Positions 1 through 12,125 are shown, counted from the first letter of the stretch. The stretch: 64,000 bases of DNA from an uncultured Mycoplasmatales bacterium (GCA_910578525.1 CAJTRF010000001.1:20350-84349), one strand, 5' to 3'. A program made the numbers and translations. Notes: a model not told the origin generated them from the sequence alone.

Positions 1-2
1 TC

Positions 3-728
3 ATCATCACTGCAGGAGTTGCCCAAAAGAAAGATGGTAATGAAACAAGATTGCAATTAGTTCAAAGAAACGTTAATGTTTTTAAAATGATTATTCCTGA
101 AATTACTAAACGTAATTTTCAAGGTATTTTATTAGTTGTTTCTAACCCTGTTGATATTTTAACAATGGTAACTTTAAAACTATCAGGTTATGAACCTCAT
201 AGAGTAATAGGTTCTGGAACTGTATTAGATACAGCTAGACTTAAATACCATATTGGTGAACACTTGAATATTGACCCACGTTCAGTTCATGTGTATATTG
301 TAGGAGAACATGGTGATAGTGAAATCGCTACATGAAGTGTTGCAACTGTAGCTGGATTACCATTAAATGATTTCTGTGAATTAAGAGGTCATTTTGAACA
401 CAAACAAGCAGAAGATAAAATTCAAGAAATGGTAAGAAGAAGTGGCTATGAAATTTTAACTAGAAAGAACGCGACATATTACGGTGTTGCTATGGCAGTT
501 AATAGAATATGCAAAGCAATTCTTTCTAATGAAAGAGCAATCTTACCGGTTTCAAGTATGTTACATGGTGAGTATGGCTTGAATGACGTATGTTTAAGTG
601 TTCCTACTGTTGTAACAAGTAAGGGTGTTGAAGAAAAAATTATTCTTAAGTTAAGCCAAGAAGAAATTCAAAACTTACACAAATCAGCTAATACTTTAAA
701 AGAAGTATTTAATGGTATTGAATGATAA
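3..728 (+). CDS. ldh: L-lactate dehydrogenase, 3' part
   Basis: Reduces pyruvate to L-lactate and regenerates NAD+ at the end of fermentative glycolysis in the cytoplasm. The gene enters from outside the window; 241 residues are visible, so roughly 75 N-terminal residues with the Rossmann GxGxxG loop are missing. Seen here: the NAD-proximal [10 protein letters not shown], the substrate-side [13 protein letters not shown] segment, and the catalytic histidine in [10 protein letters not shown], which is followed by Trp encoded by TGA. The true end is TAA at 726-728, after a second TGA-coded Trp. A convergent permease gene ends 8 bases downstream with no clear terminator between them. The alternative, malate dehydrogenase, is less likely given the [12 protein letters not shown] signature. 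Confidence 0.96.
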
Positions 729-736
729 TTCAATAA

Positions 737-2557
737 TTAAAATAATTTAGGAACAGTAGTTCCAATTAAAATTAGGGTAATCATTGTTAACAAGATAATA
801 CCTAACGTTTTTCAAGCACCTTTATAGAAATCATTTAATGAAACTTTACATAATGAACATCCAGCAACGAATGGGCCTGCTGTTGGTGAGAATAGATTAA
901 CAAATCCGTTTGCCAATGAGAACGTTGTAATTGCACCACTAACTGTCAATCCAGAAGTAGATGTCGCAATCGCAGGACCCATTACAGGGAACACAGTTGA
1001 TGCAAATCCACTTGTAGATGGAATCAAGAATGAAAGAATAATAAAGATAACAAATATTATTAATATTCCTAATTGAGCATTAATATTATTCATCATATTT
1101 GATAAACCGCTAACTAATATACTATTAACTCCAGAAGAAGTTAACATCATTGATAATCCTCTTGCAATAGCAATGATGAATGCAACACCTATAAAGTCTC
1201 TTGCACCAGTGAATATGTTTTGTAAAAAGTCTTCTTCACTTTTTCATGTAATAATACCAATTATTAATGCAGAAGTAAAGAATAGGAAAGACATTTCAAT
1301 TAATGATCATCCACCTATACCATGTTCACCTGATCAAATAAATGGCAAGTTTTCTCTTAACCAATTATTGAATCAAGTAAATCCAGTAAAACCCGGTATT
1401 AACCCTTCTCAGTCAATAACCATTAATATCATTAAAAGAAAAGTAAATCCAAAGATTCACAAAATTGCTTTTCTTTTTGTAGTTAATTGATATTGTTCAG
1501 CGTTTCCAATTTTAAAGTGTTTATGATGATCTTCAAATTGTTCATAAACTATTGATTTTTTAGGATCTTTTTTAACTCTATATGCATGATAAGTAACACA
1601 AGTAATTCCAACAATAACTAACAATGCATATGTTATTATTCTTCATGCAATACCAATGGTTGTTGTCAAACCTTCTACACCAGCTGCTGAAACTGCAGGT
1701 GCAATTAAAAATGGGTTAAGAATTGAACCAGCAACTCCTAAACCAGCTCCAAATAAAATAGTAAATAACGAAGTTAATGCATCAAATCCTGCTGCAAGCA
1801 TTATTGGAGTAAGAATTAAATAGAATGGTAAAGTTTCTTCACACATACCAAATGTTGTTCCACCAATAGAAAAACAAAGCATTAGAACGGGAATAAGGTA
1901 TATTTCTTTGCCATTCATTTTCTTAATGATTGCTGATATTCCAGCTTCTATAGATTTAGATGCATTTACTATTTGTAAAAATGCTCCAATAATTAATAGG
2001 AAAATAATTAATTCAGCAGCATCAACAAATCCTTTTAATGGTGACATTAAAACGTCAAGGATTCCAGGGACAACACCAGTTATAGTTTCACCATCTACTT
2101 CATATGTGATTACACCCTTAGTTAAATAAATAATTCATATAATCAACGCAATAGCTAATGTTAAGAAGAAAAGAATAGTGTATGCACTTGGTGCATACGC
2201 TTTTTTATTTTTAACTAATTTATTTTCTTTTAATTTATAAATATAAGAGGTTATTGCGCCAGCAATTGGTATTCATGTTGTATATAAATATGCAATAAAT
2301 TTTGAATCTTTTAAAATGTTTTTGTTTTTCTTTACATTCAATATAGTGAATGTAACAATTAACACAAATGAAACAATTAACAAAAAACATCCAAAAGCTA
2401 AATTAGCGTAAAATTTATTTTTATCTCCATTAAATGCACTACTTCAACATGTGCAACACAATATTAAAAATAATAATGCATATGTAAAAAATAAATTTGA
2501 TCAAATAATCTTATTTCAATATTTTTTTTCTTTAATAACGTTTTTTGTTTGTTTCAT
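737..2557 (-). CDS. YfcC-family membrane permease
   Basis: A 606-residue polytopic membrane protein of the YfcC/ArcD-like carrier family (COG1288 type), whose members are annotated as C4-dicarboxylate or basic amino-acid carriers; the substrate cannot be read from sequence. Visible features are a dozen or so hydrophobic segments, the family block GGTTFGMCEETLPFY, and a C-terminal PTSTGFASTVFPVMGP-like half resembling an inverted-repeat transporter fold (here SFLIPSTSGFASTVFPVM). Five or more Trp codons are TGA. The ATG lies 3 bases downstream of the guaA stop, so it is probably the last gene of a guaB-guaA-permease operon. A purine-linked role is possible but is only inferred from position. 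Confidence 0.85.
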
Positions 2558-2560
2558 ATT

Positions 2561-4093
2561 CTATTCTCATTCTATTGTGCCTGGTGGTTTTTGAGTAATA
2601 TCATAAACTACACGATTAATGCCTCTAATTTCATTTGTAATTCGAGTTGATATTTTTTGTAAAATATCATAAGGAATTTTTGCAAAATCTGCAGTCATAC
2701 CATCGATTGAAGTTACTGCACGAATAACAATTACATTTTCATAACTTCGTTCATCACCTTTAACACCAACAGTTTTTACGTTTGGTAAAACAGTAAAGTA
2801 TTGTCAAATCGATTTATTTAAACCCGCTTTTGCAATTTCTTCTTGAAGAATCCTATCAGATTGTCTTACTAATTCTAGTTTTTCATTAGTAATTTCTCCA
2901 AGAGTTCTAATTGCTAAACCAGGTCCTGGGAACGGTTGACGACTAACCATTTTTTCAGGTAATCCTAGTTTTCTTCCTAGTTCACGAACCTCATCTTTAA
3001 ATAAGATATTTAAAGGTTCAATCAACTTGAACTTCATATCTTTCGGTAATCCACCAACGTTATGATGAGATTTAATTGTTTGAGCTGTACTTGTGCCTGA
3101 TTCGATAACATCAGTGTAAAGTGTACCCTGTGCTAATCATTTAATTCCTTTTTGTTTGTTAGCATAAGAATCAAACATGTCAATAAATAATTTACCAATT
3201 ATTTTTCTTTTTCTTTCTGGTTCGGTTACACCTTTTAATTGAGTTAAAAAAATCTTTTGAGCATCAATCTTCGTGAACTTGACACCAAAATTGCTGAATG
3301 CATCAACAACATCTTGTGCTTCACGATATCTTAACAACCCATGATCTACAAATAAACAAGTTAATTGTTTACCTATTGCTTTTGCAATTATAGCAGCAGT
3401 TACTGCAGAATCCACTCCACCAGATAATGCACAAATTACTTTATCTTTACCTACTGTAGCTTTAATTTTAGCAACTTCTTGTTTGATGAAAGAATTCATA
3501 TTTCATCATTTTTTTGCTTTGCAAATATTAAAGATAAAGTTACTTAATAAAGTATTGCCTTTCAATGTATGAACTACTTCCGGATGGAATTGTACACCAT
3601 AAATTTTTTGCTTTTCATTAGAAATAATAGCATATTTACAAGTAGATGATTTTGCATTATTAACAAACCCTGTAGGAAGTTTTTCAATTTGTGTGCCATG
3701 AGACATTCATACTTGTTCAGATTTATTTAAACCTTTGGTTAAAGCACATTGTTTAATAATGTTAATATTAGTTTTACCATATTCTTTTTTAGAACACGCA
3801 ACTACTTTACCACCATTCATGTGGGTTGTTAATTGAACACCATAACAAATTCCTAAAATAGGTAAACCTAACTTAAAAATTCCCTTATCAATTTTAGGAG
3901 CACCTTTTGCAAATACAGAATTTGGTCCACCAGAGAAAACAATACCAACAATTGATTTGTCTTTTTTAATGTCTGCAGGTTTAATTGAATTAGGAACCAA
4001 TTCACTATAAACGCCTAAATCTCTTATTCTTCTAACAATTAATTGGTTGTATTGACTACCAAAATCAACAACAATAATCTTATTATTTTCCAT
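2561..4093 (-). CDS. guaA: GMP synthase (glutamine-hydrolysing)
   Basis: Converts XMP to GMP using ATP and glutamine. The 510 residues are normal length. The N-terminal class I glutamine amidotransferase carries Cys83 in GICYGVQ and the His/Glu pair in GVQFHPEV. The ATP-pyrophosphatase P-loop SGGVDSAV starts near residue 224. The C-terminal dimerisation domain holds FPGPGLAIR and ends in the typical GTIEWE, with the Trp as TGA. I chose the ATG at 4093 because [14 protein letters not shown] matches the family start; upstream codons read back into guaB. It overlaps the 3' end of guaB by 11 bases, so translational coupling is likely. With guaB it gives the IMP to XMP to GMP branch. Confidence 0.97.
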
Positions 4094-5213
4094 GGTAGTT
4101 AGGTGCTTTTTCAACAATGTCTAAATCGTGAACATGAGATTCGTTGTAACCAGAAATAGTAATCTTCACGAATTTAGCCTTCTTCTTTAATTCTTCAATA
4201 GTACGAGCGCCAGAATAACCCATACCACTTCTTAATCCTCCTACTAATTGGTAAAGGATTTTACCAACTGGTCCTTTGTAAGCTAATTTAGCTTCTACAC
4301 CTTCAGGTACTAATTTAGAAACATCTTGGTTATTTTGGAAGTAACGATCAGATGAACCTCTTTTCATAGCAGCCATAGACCCCATACCAACATATGATTT
4401 AAATTTTTTACCACCTATTGTAATAATCTTTCCTGGAGCTTCATCTGTTGCTGCTAACATTTCTCCTAGCATAACTGAATCTGCACCTGCTCCAATAGCT
4501 TTTGTAATATCACCAGAATATTTAATACCACCATCTGCAATTACTGGAATGTGTTTTCTTTTTGCATATGAATACACTTTAGCAACCGCTGTCAATTGAG
4601 GTACACCTACACCTGATACAATTCTTGTAGTACAAATAGATCCTGGACCAATACCAACTTTTAAACCATCAACACCTGCTTTAATTAAGTGCTTTGCACC
4701 AGATACTGTTGCAATGTTTCCAGCAATTAATTGTAATTCTGGAAATTTGGTTTTAATTTCTTTTACTCTAGAAATAACATTGTAAGAGTCACCGTGTGCA
4801 CTATCTAAAGAAACTACATCAACCCCAGCAGAAACTAGTGCAGTAACTCTTGCAATACAATTAGCAGCAATACTAATTGCTGCACCAACAATTAATTTAC
4901 CCTTATTGTCTACGTTTGCATCTGGATATTTTTTCTTATCAAACTTGAAGTGTTTAACAGCTTTAATCATTTCAGCTTGTTCCTCAATAGATAAGTTTTT
5001 ATGAATAAACGCTATTCCTCCAGCTAGCGCCATCGCTATTCCCATATCTTTTTCACTAACTGTATCCATTGCAGCAGAAATGATAGGAATATTTAATGAG
5101 ATTTTTTTAGTTAATTTAGTTTTAACGTTAACGTCACGTGGTATTACATCTGAATAATTAGGAATTAATAGAACATCACCAAACGTTCTTCCATATTGTA
5201 CATTTTTTAGCAT
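4083..5213 (-). CDS. guaB: IMP dehydrogenase lacking the CBS domains
   Basis: Oxidises IMP to XMP, the first step of guanine nucleotide synthesis. The protein has 376 residues against about 490 in most bacteria. The catalytic TIM barrel is complete: Cys194 in GSICTTR, the phosphate-binding [11 protein letters not shown], the flap dyad Arg290-Tyr291 in GSSDRYFQ, and the C-terminal [10 protein letters not shown]. The missing part is the Bateman (two CBS) insert, which normally sits after residue 90; here [16 protein letters not shown] joins directly to GKLIVGAA. The Arg-Tyr flap and the [15 protein letters not shown] block favour IMPDH over GMP reductase. A TATAAT lies about 21 bases upstream of the ATG, with no obvious Shine-Dalgarno. 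Confidence 0.95.
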   Translation of the reverse strand: MLKNVQYGRTFGDVLLIPNYSDVIPRDVNVKTKLTKKISLNIPIISAAMDTVSEKDMGIAMALAGGIAFIHKNLSIEEQAEMIKAVKHFKFDKKKYPDANVDNKGKLIVGAAISIAANCIARVTALVSAGVDVVSLDSAHGDSYNVISRVKEIKTKFPELQLIAGNIATVSGAKHLIKAGVDGLKVGIGPGSICTTRIVSGVGVPQLTAVAKVYSYAKRKHIPVIADGGIKYSGDITKAIGAGADSVMLGEMLAATDEAPGKIITIGGKKFKSYVGMGSMAAMKRGSSDRYFQNNQDVSKLVPEGVEAKLAYKGPVGKILYQLVGGLRSGMGYSGARTIEELKKKAKFVKITISGYNESHVHDLDIVEKAPNYHGK

Positions 5214-5270
5214 AAGGGTTATTTAATAAAAATTATTATATATTAAATACTTAAATAATATATTAAAAGA

Positions 5271-7976
5271 CTATTGGTCTTTAATGGAATTTAAAACTGA
5301 CTCAAAATTAATTGTTCCATTGCATCCACCTTGAGCAAAAGTGTCTCTTCCACCACCACTTCCCTTAGTAATTACATTAAGTTTTTTAACTAGTTCACCT
5401 GCATTAAAGTTATTTTCTTGACAAAATTGTTTGTTAGCCATACAAACATATTGAGTTTTAGTGTCTAATAAACTTAAAGCAACATAAGCGTGTTGTTTAT
5501 CCTCGTTAATCAATTCAGTTAATGCTGATGAAATGGTTTTTAAATCTAAATTAGTAAATTTATTGATTAAAATTTTAGGAGACTGATCCATAGATTTATA
5601 TTCTTCTTTAATCATCCTAATGTTATTAGAAGCATTTTGTTTGTTATAAGACAAAATTAATTTATTGTAAATACCATTTAACTCATTAAACTTATTTACT
5701 AAATCATGATATTCTGCTAAATCATTTTTGTATGAAACTGTAGACAATAATTTAGTGTATTGATCATCTTTAATGTTCTTTGAAGATAAATCTTCATTCA
5801 TTAAATTGATCTTTTGTTGAATTTTGTTAATTTGTTCATCTAAATATTTAGAAACAGTTTCGTTTGAAGTGATAGCTTCGATTCTGTATAGTCCACCACC
5901 TACTGAGAAAAGTTTAGTAATCATAAACTTTTCAATATCTTTAGTATTTTTAACATGAGTACCACCACATATATCAGTTGTAATGTCTTGCATCTTAACA
6001 ACTCTTAGTTTACCACCAATCTTCTTATATACGTCTTCAAAGTGTCCTACTGCATTTTCTTGTTTAGCTTCTTCTAATGTTAACATGTTTATGCAAACAG
6101 GTTTATTAGCTTGAATGTAGCTATTTACTTCATCTTCAATTTTCATTAATTCATCATTTGATAAATGATGATCACATGAAAAATCGAAAGTAACTTTTTC
6201 AGGAGATTTAAATGCACCTTCTTGGTTAATATTTTGATCTATTAAAGTTCTTAAAGCTTTATGTAATAAATGTTCTGTTGAATGGTTTTTAGTAACTAAT
6301 GAACGATTGTGTTCATTAATTTGTAAATCAGCATGATCATTAAGTTTAATGCTTGCATTAGCTACATGATGAAAATGTTGACCATTAGGACCTTTAATTA
6401 CATCATCAACTTTAACTTGATTATTGTTGATAGTAATAATTCCTGTATCACAAATTTGACCACCACTTGTGGCATAAAACACAGTGTTATCGAATACTAC
6501 TCAACCATTACCATTTAATGAATTAACTTGATTAAAATCTTCATCAAACAAACCAATAACTAATGCATTATTCAACTTTGTTGAATCATAATCGAATGTT
6601 GAAGTTTCTTTATAGTTAAGCAATGTTGCATTTTGTTGCATCATTCCTTTCACATCTTTTCTAGATTTAGAAACTTCTTGATGAGTTTTAATCATCTTTG
6701 CATACTCTTCTTTATCAATTTTGATATGATGATAGTTCATCATCTCTTCAACTAATTCATATGGGAAACCATATGTTTCTGTTAATTTAAAAGCTGTTCT
6801 AGCATCAAAGTTTCTGCTATTTAACGCTTTATTAAATAATTCAAAACCATTGTCAAGAGTTTTATTAAATAAAACTTCTTCTTCTTGTAAAACCTTAATA
6901 ACTTTATCTCTTGTTTGAGTTAAATAAGGATAAAATTCTTTATTGACATCAATCAAAGCATCAACTGTAATTGAAATAAATGATTCTTTGATTTCAAGTC
7001 TACGTGCACACACCATAGCACGTCTGATTAATTTTCTTAATACAGAACCACGATCTTTTGCAAATGGTAAAGCACCATCTGAAATAGCAAACATATTTGC
7101 CTTGATATGATCAACAATTACTATGTAATCATGATTAATTAACTTTTGAGTTAAATCATTTCCAAAATAAGCATTCATATCATATTGCTTGTTAGTCAAT
7201 TTACCAATTGCTCTAATAACACTTTGGAATTCATTGGTATCATAATTAGTTGGGACATCTTGGAAGATACACGCAAATCTTTCTAAACCCGCTCCAGTAT
7301 CTATATTCTTTCTAGCTAATTCAGTGTAATGATTAGTTCCGTCATTATTGAATTGGCTAAACACAATATTTCAAATTTCTACATAACGATCATTTTCGAT
7401 ATCTTCAAAGATTAATTTTTCTCCAAGTTTATTTGGATCGTATTTTTCACCACGATCAAAATAAATTTCAGTACAAGGACCACAAGGTCCTTGACCTACA
7501 TCTCAAAAATTACGATCACGATTACCTTTGATAATTCTATTAGGTGGTACACCTAATGAAACTCATTTATTAAAAGCAATTTCATCATCTTCAAAAATAG
7601 TAAAATATAGTTTTGATAATGGAATCTCAAAACGTTTAGTTAATAATTCAAAAGCGAATTCAATAGCTTCTGGTTTAAAATAATCTCCAATAGAGAAGTT
7701 ACCCATCATTTCAAAGAAAGTATGATGTCTTGCAGTTACACCAACATTGAAAATATCGTTAGTTCTAATTGACTTTTGAACATTAACTAATCTTTGGCTA
7801 GGTGGATTTGATTTTCCTGAAAAATAATCTTTAAGAGTAGCTACTCCAGAGTTAATTCATAACAATGAAGGATCATTTACAGGAATTAATGACTTTGGCT
7901 CTACAAATAAATGATTTTTTTCTTTAAAAAAATCAATTCATATTTCTCTTATTTGTTGAGCAGATAGTTTATCCAT
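5271..7976 (-). CDS. alaS: Alanyl-tRNA synthetase
   Basis: Charges tRNA-Ala. The 901 residues are the normal class II AlaRS length. The start reads [13 protein letters not shown] (Trp as TGA), the usual N-terminus. The aminoacylation core contains the [10 protein letters not shown]-type motif (here [13 protein letters not shown]) and [11 protein letters not shown]. The editing domain has the zinc-type signature [12 protein letters not shown] plus [10 protein letters not shown]. The C-Ala domain ends with [19 protein letters not shown] about 12 bases upstream of the ATG suggests a very short leader. The gene stands alone between guaB and fmt; no T-box-like leader is visible in the 20-base gap to fmt. 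Confidence 0.97.
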
Positions 7977-7996
7977 ATAAGTATTTATTATATTTA

Positions 7997-8926
7997 CTAT
8001 TTAAAGAAACTTAAAGGCTTAAATATATGATTACCATTAATTAATTGAGAAACTTGCATTCTTTTTTTACCAGGTAATTGAATCTCTTTTAGTAATAAAC
8101 AATTCTTACCTGTTTCTACTAAAATTCCTTGTTTATCAATCATAACTATTTTTCCAGGACTAGTTGTAGTCTGTTCTACAACTTCTGATTTGTAAATCTT
8201 CACATTAAGATTTTCATATGTTGTAAAAGCTGCTGGTTTATCATATAAACCACGCAATAGATTATTAATTGAAAAAGCATCTTTTGTTCAATCAATCTTC
8301 TCATCTTCATGAGAGATTGTTCTACAAAATGTAGCTTTAGTATCATCTTGTTTAATTACATTAGATGGGTTAAATAATTTATCAAAATTATTTTTAATCA
8401 TCTTCACAGATAATTGACTTAGTTTATCATACAAAGATAAATAGTTATCAGAAGCATCTATTTTTATTTCTTCTTGAAATAAAATATCTCCTGCATCTAA
8501 TTTGTCAGTAACATAAATAAAACTTACTCCAGTTTTATTTTCTCCATTAATCAATGCGCTTTGAATAGGAGATGCTCCTCTATATTTTGGTAATAATGAT
8601 GGATGAACATTAACTGATTTATATTTAGGTAATTCTAAAATTGAATTCGGAATTATTTTTCCATAGGCACATGTAAAAATCAAATCAATATTCATTGATT
8701 TAAGTTCTTCATAAATATCAGATAGATGTTCTGGTTGAAATAATTTAAGATTATTTTTAAGTGCTAATTCTTTAACAGGACTGTAAATAATCTTATTGTT
8801 TCTACCAGAAGGTTTATCACTCCGTGTGATAACAGCAACAATATTAGCATTAACATCAATTAATGCTTGCAAACAATCTGCTGCTATTTGTGGTGTTCCA
8901 ATAAAAACTACTGATTTATTACACAT
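7997..8926 (-). CDS. fmt: Methionyl-tRNA formyltransferase
   Basis: Formylates initiator Met-tRNA from 10-formyl-tetrahydrofolate, so the organism needs folate (see the FolT-like gene and folA). The 309 residues are normal length. The start VVFIGTPQIAADCLQALI is the family N-terminus. The formyl-transfer signature is HPSLLPKYRGASPIQ, with the upstream catalytic Asn in the NVHPS block, and Asp in DAGDILFQEEI. The C-terminal OB-fold-like tRNA-binding part is present. One internal TGA-coded Trp follows KID. It is divergent from cutC. Confidence 0.96.
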
Positions 8927-8949
8927 ATCTTTATTATAAAGTTAACATA

Positions 8950-8955
8950 TATAAT
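8950..8955 (+). promoter_or_regulatory. -10 box of cutC
   Basis: A perfect TATAAT with its 3' end 11 bases before the cutC ATG and no Shine-Dalgarno between them. The predicted transcript would have a leader of only about five bases. No convincing -35 element is visible. Confidence 0.5.
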
Positions 8956-8966
8956 AATTAATAACT

Positions 8967-9587
8967 ATGAGAATCATTAGAGAAGCTTGTGTAGAAACAA
9001 AAAAAGAAATAGATTCAGCATATGCAAAAAATGCTGAAAGAATTGAATTGTGTAGTCATCTAGATCATGGAGGTTATACCCCTACTCCTAGCCTTGTTAA
9101 GTACTCAACTAGTTTTAAGAATAGTAATGTGTTGATTATGATAAGAAGAAAAGATGATAATTTTGTTACTAACAAAAAAGATATGGCAAAATTAATAAAA
9201 GATATTAAAGCTTTTGCAAAAAGTAAAATTAAAGGTTATGTCTTTGGTTTATTAACAAAAGAAAATAAAGTTGATGTTGAAAATATGAAAAAATTAATGA
9301 GCTATGTTCCCGCTAATAAATACGTAGTTTTTCATATGGCTTTTGACTTAATTGAAGACAAGAAAGAAGCTATTGATCAATTAACTCAATTGGAAGTTAG
9401 AAGAATTCTAACTAAAGGTGGAAATGATATAGCAATGAACAACATTAAATCTTTAATTGCATTAAAGAAATATGCTCATGAAAAGATTGAATTAGTTGTT
9501 GGTGGTAAAGTTTCTGATGACAACTATTTAATAATTAATAAGAAAACTGGAATTAATCAATTCCACGGACGTAAGTTAGCTTGTTAA
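8967..9587 (+). CDS. cutC: CutC family protein
   Basis: A 206-residue protein of the CutC family, historically linked to copper homeostasis; the biochemical role is unsettled. The family block at the N-terminus is clear: REACVETKKEIDSAYAKNAERIELCS followed by DHGGYTPTPSLVKY (quoted as separate pieces of one stretch, residues about 4-45). Later conserved pieces are VIMIRRK-like LIMIRRKDDNF, GYVFGLL, FHMAFDLI and RILTKGG. It has a TIM-barrel type alternation of hydrophobic strands. It is a single plus-strand gene; its stop overlaps the convergent S-component gene by a few bases. Confidence 0.88.
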   Translation: MRIIREACVETKKEIDSAYAKNAERIELCSHLDHGGYTPTPSLVKYSTSFKNSNVLIMIRRKDDNFVTNKKDMAKLIKDIKAFAKSKIKGYVFGLLTKENKVDVENMKKLMSYVPANKYVVFHMAFDLIEDKKEAIDQLTQLEVRRILTKGGNDIAMNNIKSLIALKKYAHEKIELVVGGKVSDDNYLIINKKTGINQFHGRKLAC

Positions 9588-10507
9588 TTAGAAAATCATT
9601 TATTAACATCTCAACGAGAATTTAAACCATTTAACATATTATCAAATGAAGGTGTAAGAGCCCAAATTATTCCTACGAATAAAAAACTTTCAAACGGGTC
9701 TTTTACTGATTGAATAATAACTTTTGGTATCAAATAAACTATAAGACCATATTGTTCAAATTTTGCAGGAAGTTTACCATTCAACGCTCTCAAATATTCA
9801 ACTGTCGCAATAGGACCTATTGCAAATGAAAAAATTTCCATAAGCAAAACAACTAATGTTGTCCCATAAATGAAGAGTAATAAATGAGATTTATTCTCTT
9901 TATACGTATGGTATTGGTATACAGTTACAAACTCCATAATGATGATGAATAGAGCCATCAAACATAAAGCTAATACTTTATAAAAATCATATTTTCCATC
10001 AAACTTACCTGCAACATTTCCGGGGTCTGCTCACGACAATAATGCTCCTAAACAAATAGCAGCAAACAAGAAATAAATGATTTGTTGTGCAAGTAAATCA
10101 ATTCAAATTTTTAAATGTTTTGATTGACTTCTTGTTCTATAAACAAATCCAAAAATTCCTGATATTACACATACACAAGATTCTTGAATTGCATACATTC
10201 AAAATCAAATACCACTTGTGAATATTAAATAACACAATGTATCTGTAACTCATCCAAAGAAGAAACCAACTACCGGACCAAAATATCATCCTGCTACCAT
10301 AAGTGGAACTCAAGAAAAAGAAATATTTTGAACAAAGCCAGGTATTGGAATGCTTACAATACTAAAAATTAATCTTAATGAAATTAAGATTGCTAAATAA
10401 GCCATTAGTTTAGTATTTTTAAAAACACTTAGTGGATAAAGTGGAAATAAAAAGTTTCAAACTGTGTGTTTTTTAATAGCATTAAATCCACCTTGTTTTG
10501 TTTCCAT
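9584..10507 (-). CDS. ECF transporter S component, FolT-like
   Basis: A 307-residue integral membrane protein resembling vitamin-specificity (S) subunits of energy-coupling-factor transporters. The best evidence is the segment with LISLRLIFSIVSIPIPG, ISFSWVPLMVAGWYFGP and VVGFFFGWVTDTLCYLI, which is the arrangement seen in folate (FolT) S components. About six hydrophobic helices are visible. Folate import would fit the presence of fmt, thyA and folA without any folate synthesis genes here, but specificity is inferred. The ATG is 2 bases before the upstream gene's TAA, so it probably shares an operon with the membrane protein at 10510-11634. The energising EcfA/EcfT genes are not in the window. 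Confidence 0.78.
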
Positions 10508-10509
10508 AG

Positions 10510-11634
10510 TTAATAACCAAAACCAGTTCCTCTAGACATGTCATCCATATATTGTTGAATTAATTGATTAACTTTTGCTTTATCAACTTTTGGATTGAAA
10601 ACATTACCACAAATAATTACAACTAATGTGATAAAGAAAGTCACCATGGATAATACTTCACAAGAAAAGAATCCGTATAGTTCTGCTTTAATATTTTGGT
10701 TAGCATTAATCAAATCATTCAAACTATCAAATATTGAAACATGAGAAGTATATTTAATATTAAAACAATCAAATATGTATCAAAATACAAAGAAAAAGAT
10801 TATGAAATATACCCCCATAAATTCAAACCTATATAAGAGATTTTCATTTAAATTTTTCTTTCCATTTACAAATACATTTTTATAGCATACATATGCATAG
10901 TAATAGAAACCTGCTCCTAGCAATACATACAAACTTGCAGTTCAAGACAAATATGTATATGTTTCTTTACCATCAACAATACCACCATTTTTAAACTGAC
11001 CTATAGCTAATCCAAAAATTCCAGTCAAGAACACAAATGTTCCTAAAGCTAGTAAACAAAAGAAGAAAATCTTCTTTATGATAGGAATAATTTTTGGTTT
11101 AGAATCATAAACATAAACTCTTCCATTTCTAATATCATCTTTTAACTTGACTTGAGCAGACATTTGTAAAAACGGATTGTTAATACCACTTGTTCCTGAA
11201 AATTTACCAAAAGGGTTTGAATAAGTATTATTAGTTTGTCTAGGGTTTACATCTTCTGTTTTAACTTCTTCTGCTTTAGAACTATCTAATTTGTTTAAAA
11301 CAGAAATATCTACTTTAAAAATATTTTTTATGTAAATAGATAAATAATTAATATCATCTAGTAATTGGAATTTGTCAGAATAATTGATTGTTTCATCAAC
11401 AACAAAGTTAGATTTTGATAATTCATTAAAACGATCTAACAATTTATTAGGCAATGTCTCAGAAGATTTATTCTTCTTTTTTAAATAGAAAAGAATATTT
11501 AATTCTTTTTTAATAACATTTTTGAATTGTTCATCTGAACTAATTTTGCTTAAAACATCTTGTCTTTTTGTATGTAAAACAATATCTAGCTCATCTAATA
11601 ATTTCGTCTCACAAATTTTTGGGTCAAAATCCAT
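10510..11634 (-). CDS. Unrecognised multi-pass membrane protein
   Basis: A 374-residue protein I do not recognise. The first 190 residues are hydrophilic, lysine- and asparagine-rich and partly coiled-coil-like. The next part has at least five hydrophobic helices, beginning with IFFFCLLALGTFVFLTGIFG and including SWTASLYVLLGAGFYYYA. The protein ends with a short soluble tail, QQYMDDMSRGTGFGY. Two TGA-coded Trp codons interrupt naive reading. It precedes the FolT-like S component by 2 bases, suggesting co-transcription, but nothing in it looks like an ECF subunit. It may be a lineage-specific gene. Confidence 0.75.
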
Positions 11635-11687
11635 ATTTCTATATTATAGTGTGTATTAAACTATAAATTAATTTTATACTAAACTCT

Positions 11688-11712
11688 TAATAATAAGATG
11701 CTTTTATTATTA
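11688..11712. terminator. AT-only stem-loop downstream of crcB
   Basis: A nine-base inverted repeat, TAATAATAA with TTATTATTA, separated by seven bases. It lies between the crcB stop and the next minus-strand gene, where a terminator would be expected. The stem is all A-T, so function is doubtful. Confidence 0.25.
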
Positions 11713-11741
11713 CAAGAAATAAAAATAAATTTTATATAACT

Positions 11742-12113
11742 TTATTTCCCCAACAAATAACCTATATATGTCAATATAACACCAAATACTGTTGTGCCTA
11801 CAATATAAAGAAAAGCATACAATATTTGCCCATCCTTGAACATCTGAAAACATTCAAAACTAAAGGTAGAGAAAGTAGTTAAACCGCCAAGAAAACCTAT
11901 TGTAATAAATGTTTTTAATGTTGGATTAAAATTTTGAATCCTATTTAATGACAATCCAAATATCAACCCCATAACAAAGCATCCAAATAAATTTACTAAT
12001 AATGTTGCATAAATTGATTTATTAAATGAACATTGACTTAAATAAGTTAATAAATACCTAATTGTAGCTCCAATGCCTCCACCAACAAAAACAGCAAGAA
12101 TATTGTAAAACAT
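11742..12113 (-). CDS. crcB: Fluoride ion channel CrcB/FluC
   Basis: A small four-helix membrane protein that exports fluoride and acts as an antiparallel dimer. The 123 residues contain all family marks: GGGIGATIRYLLTY near the N-terminus, LLVNLFGCFVMGLI, and the pore motif FLGGLTTFSTFSFE. I chose the ATG at 12113 rather than the one 19 codons upstream because MFYNILAVFVGGGIG matches the family start and a TATAAT ends 6 bases before it. The upstream codons overlap that promoter. Only one copy is seen, so a homodimer is likely. Confidence 0.93.
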   Translation of the reverse strand: MFYNILAVFVGGGIGATIRYLLTYLSQCSFNKSIYATLLVNLFGCFVMGLIFGLSLNRIQNFNPTLKTFITIGFLGGLTTFSTFSFECFQMFKDGQILYAFLYIVGTTVFGVILTYIGYLLGK

Positions 12114-12119
12114 ATAAAC

Positions 12120-12125
12120 ATTATA
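12120..12125 (-). promoter_or_regulatory. -10 box giving a leaderless crcB transcript
   Basis: TATAAT on the minus strand ends 6 bases before the chosen crcB ATG, placing the transcription start at or within a base or two of the start codon. This decides the start of crcB against the longer reading. Confidence 0.55.

Noticed and set aside
1173-1490. Plus-strand ORF inside the permease gene
   Set aside because: It is antisense to the YfcC-type gene, whose frame is unbroken and has clear transporter motifs.
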